The translations under genes were made by a program, and so were the position numbers. From assembly GCF_003130075.1 (NCBI RefSeq), contig NZ_NRCW01000006.1, positions 1 to 64,000 on the forward strand: 64,000 nucleotides of DNA, written 5' to 3'. The stretch is from Aggregatibacter segnis (GTDB taxonomy: Bacteria; Pseudomonadota; Gammaproteobacteria; Enterobacterales; Pasteurellaceae). Below, piece by piece: positions 54,945 through 64,000 of the stretch (its first letter is position 1; each line of letters starts with the position of its first letter). Under the pieces are notes generated by a model. The model was not told the DNA's origin. It searched no databases and worked only from the letters and a program-made list of their open reading frames with translations.

Positions 54945-55319
54945 ATGTCCAGAGTTTTAACGCAGACTAAAAATCGTTATAAAAAAACGATGCTAACAGA
55001 GATTGGTATCATCCTCGTTTTGAGTGTGCTGTTAGCTTTCTGGAATGGAAAAAGTGCGGTTGATTTTAGTTTAGGATTTCTCTGTGCTTTTTTACCTTTT
55101 TGTTTTTTTGTTTATGTGGTTTTTTATCGCAAACAAAATTTATCAACAAAACTGACCGCACTTTATCGTGGGGAATTTGTTAAATTTATCTTAACAATTA
55201 TTCTTATCGCTGTAGCATTTAAATGGTTGGTTATAAAAGAATTTATTCTATTTTTTATAGGTTTTTTTATGGCATTAATGTTGAATAACCTCATTCCATT
55301 TTTGCTTAATAGGTCTTAA
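54945..55319 (+). CDS. atpI: ATP synthase protein I
   Basis: 124 aa from ATG 54945; a TTG 21 bp earlier is not preferred. It has four membrane helices. Non-essential factor that helps assemble the c-ring. First gene of the atp operon; the likely promoter lies in 54837-54930. Confidence 0.85.
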   Translation: MSRVLTQTKNRYKKTMLTEIGIILVLSVLLAFWNGKSAVDFSLGFLCAFLPFCFFVYVVFYRKQNLSTKLTALYRGEFVKFILTIILIAVAFKWLVIKEFILFFIGFFMALMLNNLIPFLLNRS

Positions 55320-55328
55320 TTTTTATAA

Positions 55329-56126
<798 letters not shown>

Positions 56127-56165
56127 TTTTATTTTTTTATTAACCAGCTCTAGGGCTAAACTTAA

Positions 56166-56438
<273 letters not shown>

Positions 56439-56487
56439 TCACCTTATTTGCTTATCAACGTAAAACAAGCAGATTAAGGAGGACGTT

Positions 56488-56958
56488 GTGAATTTAAATG
56501 CAACATTGATTGGTCAACTTATTGCGTTCGCAATTTTCGTGTGGTTCTGCATGAAATTTGTTTGGCCACCAATTATTAATGCAATTGAAAAACGTCAAAG
56601 CCAAATTGCGAATGCTTTAGCTTCTGCTGAAGCGGCGAAAAAAGAACAAGCAGATACAAAAATGCTTGTTGAAAAAGAAATTTCTCAAGCAAAAATTCAA
56701 GCCCAAGAAATTTTAGATTTAGCCAATAAACGTCGCAATGAAGTTTTAGACGAAGTGAAGGCAGAAGCCGAAGAACTTAAAGCTAAAATTATTGAACAAG
56801 GCTATGCAGAAGTTGAAGCTGAGCGTAAACGTGTTCAAGAAGAATTACGTATTAAAGTTGCGTCTTTGGCTATTGCAGGTGCTGAAAAAATTGTTGGGCG
56901 TACTGTGGATGAAGCAGCCAACAATGACATTATTGATAAATTAGTTGCAGAACTATAA
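56488..56958 (+). CDS. atpF: F0 subunit b
   Basis: 156 aa with a GTG start at 56488 behind AGGAGG. One N-terminal membrane helix (about 5-25) is followed by a long charged helix forming the peripheral stalk. Confidence 0.95.
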   Translation: MNLNATLIGQLIAFAIFVWFCMKFVWPPIINAIEKRQSQIANALASAEAAKKEQADTKMLVEKEISQAKIQAQEILDLANKRRNEVLDEVKAEAEELKAKIIEQGYAEVEAERKRVQEELRIKVASLAIAGAEKIVGRTVDEAANNDIIDKLVAEL

Positions 56959-56971
56959 GAAGGTTGAGCTT

Positions 56972-57520
56972 ATGTCAGAATTAACTACCATAGCTCGCCC
57001 TTATGCTAAAGCAGCGTTTGATTTTGCCGTTGAACAAAGTACATCTGATAAAAGTGCGGTGGAAAAATGGAATGAAATGTTAGGTTTTCTTGCTGAATTA
57101 GTGAAAAACGAAGCAATGCAAAGTTACTTAACAAGTTCTTTTTCCGCTCAAAAACTAGCAGATACGGTGATCTCAATTTGTGGTGAACAATTAGATCAAT
57201 ATGGGCAAAACTTAGTTCGGTTAATGGCTGAAAATAAGCGTTTAGCTGCCCTTCCGCAAGTTTTTAAAGAATTTCAACATTATGTTGAAGAATATAAGGC
57301 TATTGCGGAAGTTAAAGTAACATCGGCTCAACCATTAAGCGCCATGCAACAAGAAAAAATTGCTGCCGCAATGGAAAAAAGATTAGCCCAAAAAGTTAAG
57401 TTAAATTGCAACGTTGATAGCTCACTCATTGCTGGCGTTATCATTCGTACAGAAGATTTTGTGATTGACGGAAGTAGTCGTGGACAACTTGCCCGTTTAG
57501 CAAATGAGTTGCAATTATAA
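56972..57520 (+). CDS. atpH: F1 subunit delta
   Basis: 182 aa from ATG 56972 ([19 protein letters not shown]), with AAGGTTGAG upstream; an in-frame start 27 bp earlier overlaps atpF and is not needed. It links the b-dimer to the alpha subunits. Contains an internal uptake signal. Confidence 0.94.
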   Translation: MSELTTIARPYAKAAFDFAVEQSTSDKSAVEKWNEMLGFLAELVKNEAMQSYLTSSFSAQKLADTVISICGEQLDQYGQNLVRLMAENKRLAALPQVFKEFQHYVEEYKAIAEVKVTSAQPLSAMQQEKIAAAMEKRLAQKVKLNCNVDSSLIAGVIIRTEDFVIDGSSRGQLARLANELQL

Positions 57521-57532
57521 GAGGATTAGAAA

Positions 57533-59074
57533 ATGCAACTAAATTCAACTGAAATTAGTGAATTAATAAAAAAACGCATTGCCCAGTTTAATGTAGAAAG
57601 TGAAGCGCGTAATACGGGTACAATCGTTTCTGTAAGCGATGGTATTATTCGTATTCATGGGTTAAGCGAAGTAATGCAAGGAGAGATGATTACACTTCCG
57701 GGTAATCGTTACGCAATGGCATTAAACTTAGAAAGAGATTCTGTTGGTGCTGTGGTAATGGGACCTTATGCAGATCTTGCTGAAGGAATGGAAGTTCAAT
57801 GTACTGGCCGTATTCTTGAAGTACCAGTTGGTCGAGGTTTATTAGGTCGTGTTGTAAACACTCTTGGCCAACCAATTGATGGTAAAGGTGAAATTGAAAA
57901 TGACGGTTTCTCTCCAGTTGAAGTTATCGCCCCAGGTGTAATTGAACGTAAATCCGTTGATCAACCTGTACAAACCGGTTATAAAGCGGTTGACTCCATG
58001 GTACCAATCGGTCGTGGTCAACGTGAATTGATTATCGGTGACCGTCAAACCGGTAAAACAGCATTAGCTATTGATGCCATCATTAACCAACGTAACTCAG
58101 GTATTAAATGTATCTATGTTGCTATTGGTCAAAAAGCATCAACAATTGCTAACGTAGTACGTAAATTAGAAGAACATGGTGCATTAGCTAATACTATCGT
58201 GGTTGCGGCGTCTGCGTCTGAATCTGCAGCGTTGCAATATTTAGCGCCTTATGCCGGCTGTGCAATGGGTGAATATTTCCGTGATCGTGGTGAAGATGCA
58301 TTAATCGTTTATGATGATCTTTCTAAACAAGCGGTTGCTTATCGTCAAATTTCCTTATTATTACGTCGTCCGCCAGGTCGTGAGGCATATCCAGGTGACG
58401 TATTCTACTTACACTCACGTTTGCTTGAACGTGCTTCTCGTGTAAATGAAGAATACGTAGAAAAATTCACCAAAGGTGAAGTAAAAGGAAAAACCGGTTC
58501 TTTAACTGCTCTTCCAATTATTGAAACTCAAGCGGGTGACGTTTCTGCATTCGTTCCTACTAACGTGATTTCTATTACCGATGGTCAGATTTTCTTAGAA
58601 TCTAACTTGTTTAACTCAGGTATTCGTCCTGCGGTGAACCCGGGTATTTCTGTTTCTCGGGTAGGTGGTTCTGCACAAACTAAAGTTATTAAGAAACTTG
58701 CGGGTGGTATTCGTACTGCACTTGCACAATATCGTGAATTAGCGGCATTTGCTCAGTTTGCTTCAGATCTTGATGATGCAACTCGTAAACAACTTTCTCA
58801 CGGTGAAAAAGTAACCGAATTGTTGAAACAAAAACAATTTTCTCCGCTTTCTGTTGCTGAGCAAGCAGTAGTGTTATTTGCGGTTGAATTTGGTTATTTA
58901 GACGATGTTGAATTATCTAAAATTGCAAGTTTTGAAACTGTACTTCTAGATTATGCAAATCGTAATTATGCCGAGTTTATGCAAGAGCTTACTAAAACCG
59001 GTAACTATAATGATGAAATCAAAGATACATTAAAAGGTATTTTAGATAGTTTCAAAGCTAATAGTGCTTGGTAG
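57533..59074 (+). CDS. atpA: F1 subunit alpha
   Basis: 513 aa, standard length. P-loop [11 protein letters not shown] at about 169-179 and [17 protein letters not shown]. Non-catalytic nucleotide-binding subunit. Confidence 0.97.
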   Translation: MQLNSTEISELIKKRIAQFNVESEARNTGTIVSVSDGIIRIHGLSEVMQGEMITLPGNRYAMALNLERDSVGAVVMGPYADLAEGMEVQCTGRILEVPVGRGLLGRVVNTLGQPIDGKGEIENDGFSPVEVIAPGVIERKSVDQPVQTGYKAVDSMVPIGRGQRELIIGDRQTGKTALAIDAIINQRNSGIKCIYVAIGQKASTIANVVRKLEEHGALANTIVVAASASESAALQYLAPYAGCAMGEYFRDRGEDALIVYDDLSKQAVAYRQISLLLRRPPGREAYPGDVFYLHSRLLERASRVNEEYVEKFTKGEVKGKTGSLTALPIIETQAGDVSAFVPTNVISITDGQIFLESNLFNSGIRPAVNPGISVSRVGGSAQTKVIKKLAGGIRTALAQYRELAAFAQFASDLDDATRKQLSHGEKVTELLKQKQFSPLSVAEQAVVLFAVEFGYLDDVELSKIASFETVLLDYANRNYAEFMQELTKTGNYNDEIKDTLKGILDSFKANSAW

Positions 59075-59089
59075 TAACGGAGAAATAAG

Positions 59090-61349
<2,260 letters not shown>

Positions 61350-61390
61350 TCACTTCAAGCTGATGCATATCAAACTTGAAGGAGAAAAAC

Positions 61391-61819
61391 ATGGCAACAT
61401 TTAATTTAACAGTCGTAAGTGCAGAACAAAAAATCTTTTCCGGTAATGTGAAAAGTGTTCAAGCAACAGGTATTGAGGGTGAACTCGGTGTTTTACCAGG
61501 GCACACCCCTTTATTGACGGCAATCAAGCCAGGTATTGTTAAATTTACTTTAGAAAATGATAGCGAAGAAGTTATCTATGTTTCTGGTGGTTTTTTAGAA
61601 GTTCAACCAACGATTGTTACTGTTCTTGCGGATGTAGCAATTCGTGGTCAAGAGCTTGATAGCGAGAGAATTCTTGCTGCTAAGAAACGTGCGGAAGAAA
61701 ACATTCATCAACATCACCATGATGCTGATTACGAATTGTTAATGTCTAAACTTTCTAAAGAATTGGCAAAACTTCGTGCTTACGAACTTACTGAGAAGTT
61801 AGTGAAATCTAAACGCTAA
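61391..61819 (+). CDS. atpC: F1 subunit epsilon
   Basis: 142 aa from ATG 61391, behind GGAG. Beta-sandwich ([20 protein letters not shown]) then a two-helix C-terminus that inhibits ATP hydrolysis. Last gene of the atp operon. Confidence 0.96.
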   Translation: MATFNLTVVSAEQKIFSGNVKSVQATGIEGELGVLPGHTPLLTAIKPGIVKFTLENDSEEVIYVSGGFLEVQPTIVTVLADVAIRGQELDSERILAAKKRAEENIHQHHHDADYELLMSKLSKELAKLRAYELTEKLVKSKR

Positions 61820-61847
61820 TTTCACCGCACTTTAAAACCTGTATTAA

Positions 61848-61899
61848 ATCTGCATTCTATAATCGAATTATCTCGTTATTTAGAATGCAGATTTTTTTA
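61848..61899. terminator. atp operon terminator
   Basis: AATCTGCATTCTA and TAGAATGCAGATT with a T-run, between the convergent atpC and deoC. Confidence 0.9.
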
Positions 61900-61909
61900 T
61901 TTCTACTTC

Positions 61910-62581
61910 CTAATAATCTACATCTGTTTTTTTTAATCCGTTTACGATAGCAATACCCGCACTGGCCCCAATACGAGTTGCACCGGCATTTATCATTGCT
62001 AATGCTGTTTGTGTATCACGAATACCGCCGGAGGCTTTAACGCCAATATTGCCTACAGTTTGTTTCATTAGTGCAACATCTTCTACGGTAGCTCCACCTT
62101 TGTTGAAGCCAGTAGAGGTTTTAACAAAAGCCACTTGCAATGCTTTACAAATTTCACAAGCATGGACAATTTCTTCTTTGGTAAGCAAGCAAGTTTCCAG
62201 AATTACTTTTAGTGGTACCCCATGACAGGCATTAAGAACACCTTGAATATCTTCTTTTACAGCTTGCCATTTTCCCGATTTAATCCAGCCAACATTGATT
62301 ACCATATCAATTTCATTTGCGCCGGCAGCGATAGCCTGTTCAGTTTCAAATGCTTTTACTGAAGTTAAATTGGCACCTAGCGGAAATCCTACAACGGTAC
62401 AGATTTTTACATTGGAATGCGCTAATTTTTGTTTTGCTAAAGGAATGTAACCAGAATTAATGCATACAGAAAAGAATTGATGGGCAATAGCCTCATCACA
62501 AAGTTTCAAAATATCTGCTTCGGTTTTTTCCGCGGTTAGTGCGGTATGATCAATGTAATGTGCAATTTGTTTTGCTTCCAT
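61910..62581 (-). CDS. deoC: Deoxyribose-phosphate aldolase
   Basis: 223 aa from ATG 62581, behind GGAGG; the extra 11 codons of the open frame are not used. Class I aldolase with the Schiff-base Lys in [10 protein letters not shown] and a second active Lys in VKASGGIRD. It splits deoxyribose-5-phosphate into acetaldehyde and glyceraldehyde-3-phosphate. Confidence 0.96.
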   Translation of the reverse strand: MEAKQIAHYIDHTALTAEKTEADILKLCDEAIAHQFFSVCINSGYIPLAKQKLAHSNVKICTVVGFPLGANLTSVKAFETEQAIAAGANEIDMVINVGWIKSGKWQAVKEDIQGVLNACHGVPLKVILETCLLTKEEIVHACEICKALQVAFVKTSTGFNKGGATVEDVALMKQTVGNIGVKASGGIRDTQTALAMINAGATRIGASAGIAIVNGLKKTDVDY

Positions 62582-62832
62582 TTGTATTTCCTCCTTAGAA
62601 AAATAATCAAACAATTATAACTAAAATAAATTTAATGAACGTGATCCATTTAACGTTTCTAAGGTTTTGCCGTAAGTGAGAATAATCTTTGTGCTTTTTA
62701 TTATAGGTATCAAGAAAAGAGAGAGAAAGTGCGGTGGGTTTTTACCGTGTTTTTCACTGCAATATTCCGTTAGAATGTGTCGAGAACAGTGGTTTTGCCT
62801 GCGTGGCTATTAAAATGTTATATGAGGTTGTA

Positions 62833-64000
62833 ATGAAAAAATGGTGGCGATATGCCTTGTTTGTTTTATTTGTGTTAGTGGTTGGGGTGTGTTCTCTGCC
62901 ATGGTGGTTGACGCCCAAACAGGTAGAACAAATGGCTAACCATTTTTTATTTCCTGAATACCGTTTACAGCTTTCAGATCAATGGTTGATGCAAAGTAGT
63001 GAACTACAACTTTCTGAATTACAGCTGGCTACCTCAGAATGCACACTTGCTAGGTTACAAAATGTTCGTTTGAATTGGTGGCCGCCTCGTCTTGAGGTGG
63101 AAAATACGGTAGTGGATTATGCTTGTTTTGAGCATTTGCCAGTGAGTGAAGAGTCAAAAACACCGTTAAAATTGACCGCACTTTTTGACATTATTCCTGA
63201 TAGTGAATTGGTTATTGAACATTTACGCATTAAAGGGCTGGATGAAATACAACAACCAATGTTACATCAATTGATTTCTTCTGATATGTCAGTAACCGCG
63301 CATTATGATGGTGAACAACTGCAGCTTCATGCTAATACTAGAACGAATGTGGGATTGCTATTACAACATCATTCTACTCTTATTCGTCAACATTCTGTCT
63401 TTCAATGGCGTGGACAAACAGATTTTCATCCCTCTACCACAGAGAACTATCATTTAAATTTCACATTGCAACTTAATGATGAATTATGGCAGCCACCTTC
63501 ACAGGGAGACATTATTCTGGATTGGCAGAATTCTCAATGGACTGTGGAAAAAGGACATTTTCAATTTGTTTGGAATGGGGTTGAGGGAAAAATAACCGCG
63601 CAAGATTTAACTCGAAATGCACCTTTGCTTGATATTCCTTTTACTTTTACGGAGAGCGGATTGGATATTTCTTGGGGGACTTTTTATTGGACGTTTGATG
63701 GGTATCAGCCGATAAAAGGCTTCTTGGGTTTGGCTGCTCGTAAGCCACAAGAAGGTTGGCTACCTTTAGGCCTAGATTTAAACGTTATATTGCAAACCTT
63801 TGGCGAACAAGGCAAAGGGGAAATTGTTATTTCAGGTAAAAATGGTGAGATAGGCGGTGAAAAGAAGAATGCGCTTTTCTTTGATCTGACGACTCGAGGG
63901 GATTTACGTTATAACAATACAGTGGCGCAAACGAACTTGAAATATCATATTGGTGGTGACTTTGATTTGCCTTTATTGCGTTTTTACCCCGGCTCTATTT
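62833..64000 (+). CDS. YdbH-like (AsmA-like) envelope protein, 5' part
   Basis: About 389 codons from ATG 62833 run off the window without a stop. An N-terminal signal anchor (MKKWWRYALFVLFVLVVGV) leads into a long beta-rich periplasmic region with repeated domain text (SELVIEHLRIKGL, GLDISWGTFYWTFDG). The plan and wording resemble YdbH, one of the AsmA-like phospholipid transport bridges of E. coli; ydbH itself is about 880 aa. The assignment rests on layout and partial similarity. Confidence 0.6.
   Translation, partial: MKKWWRYALFVLFVLVVGVCSLPWWLTPKQVEQMANHFLFPEYRLQLSDQWLMQSSELQLSELQLATSECTLARLQNVRLNWWPPRLEVENTVVDYACFEHLPVSEESKTPLKLTALFDIIPDSELVIEHLRIKGLDEIQQPMLHQLISSDMSVTAHYDGEQLQLHANTRTNVGLLLQHHSTLIRQHSVFQWRGQTDFHPSTTENYHLNFTLQLNDELWQPPSQGDIILDWQNSQWTVEKGHFQFVWNGVEGKITAQDLTRNAPLLDIPFTFTESGLDISWGTFYWTFDGYQPIKGFLGLAARKPQEGWLPLGLDLNVILQTFGEQGKGEIVISGKNGEIGGEKKNALFFDLTTRGDLRYNNTVAQTNLKYHIGGDFDLPLLRFYPGSI

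Overview
The window is chromosomal DNA of a Pasteurellaceae bacterium (Haemophilus/Aggregatibacter group). The evidence is the many copies of the AAGTGCGGT DNA-uptake signal (several as inverted pairs doubling as terminators), a tmRNA with the tag ANDEQYALAA, a Sxy/TfoX competence regulator, and the core gene orders rpoE-rseABC, selAB, yibN-secB-gpsA-cysE, mioC-oriC-mnmG-rsmG and atpIBEFHAGDC. Aggregatibacter is a reasonable guess, but the genus cannot be fixed from sequence alone.

Layout. 1-1,551: the leader and promoter of an rRNA operon leaving the window on the minus strand, then tfoX/sxy and ssrA. 1,552 to about 26,700: a composite genomic island in the 3' end of ssrA. It consists of at least three tandem integrative elements, each opening with an att-like segment, an ssrA-type terminator and a related P4-type integrase. 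Integrase 1 is frameshifted, integrase 2 looks intact and integrase 3 is a fragment. 26,732 to the right end: ordinary core chromosome, including oriC at about 51,900-52,317 and the complete ATP synthase operon.

Element 1 (about 1.6-18.2 kb) carries a HUH-type replication initiator, an AlpA-type regulator and 21-bp iterons. It also has a broken trimeric autotransporter adhesin, cut by a mobilisable-plasmid-like segment that in turn holds a cation-efflux gene with a decapitated merR. Further along are a small unrecognised secreted-protein operon and an ArsR/permease/thioredoxin cassette inserted in a Sel1-repeat gene. Much of it is decaying: nonsense codons, frameshifts and truncations are visible. 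Element 2 (about 18.2-25.9 kb) is a compact P4-like satellite: integrase, AlpA, small regulatory genes, a broken AntA antirepressor, iteron-like repeats, and an antisense-RNA immunity region (sense-antisense-sense bipartite repeats) in front of an Icd-like gene. Element 3 (about 25.9-26.7 kb) is a deletion remnant of a sister of element 2.

How the genes work together. The core part covers envelope stress (rpoE-rseABC), selenocysteine incorporation (selAB), amino-acid and dicarboxylate import, a CydDC-like ABC exporter pair, cysteine and glycerophospholipid synthesis, replication initiation, tRNA modification and ATP synthesis. In the island, DNA can enter by integrase-mediated insertion at ssrA and possibly by natural transformation, since uptake sequences lie inside the integrase remnants. 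All functional calls come from reading the sequence and from family knowledge; no searches were run.
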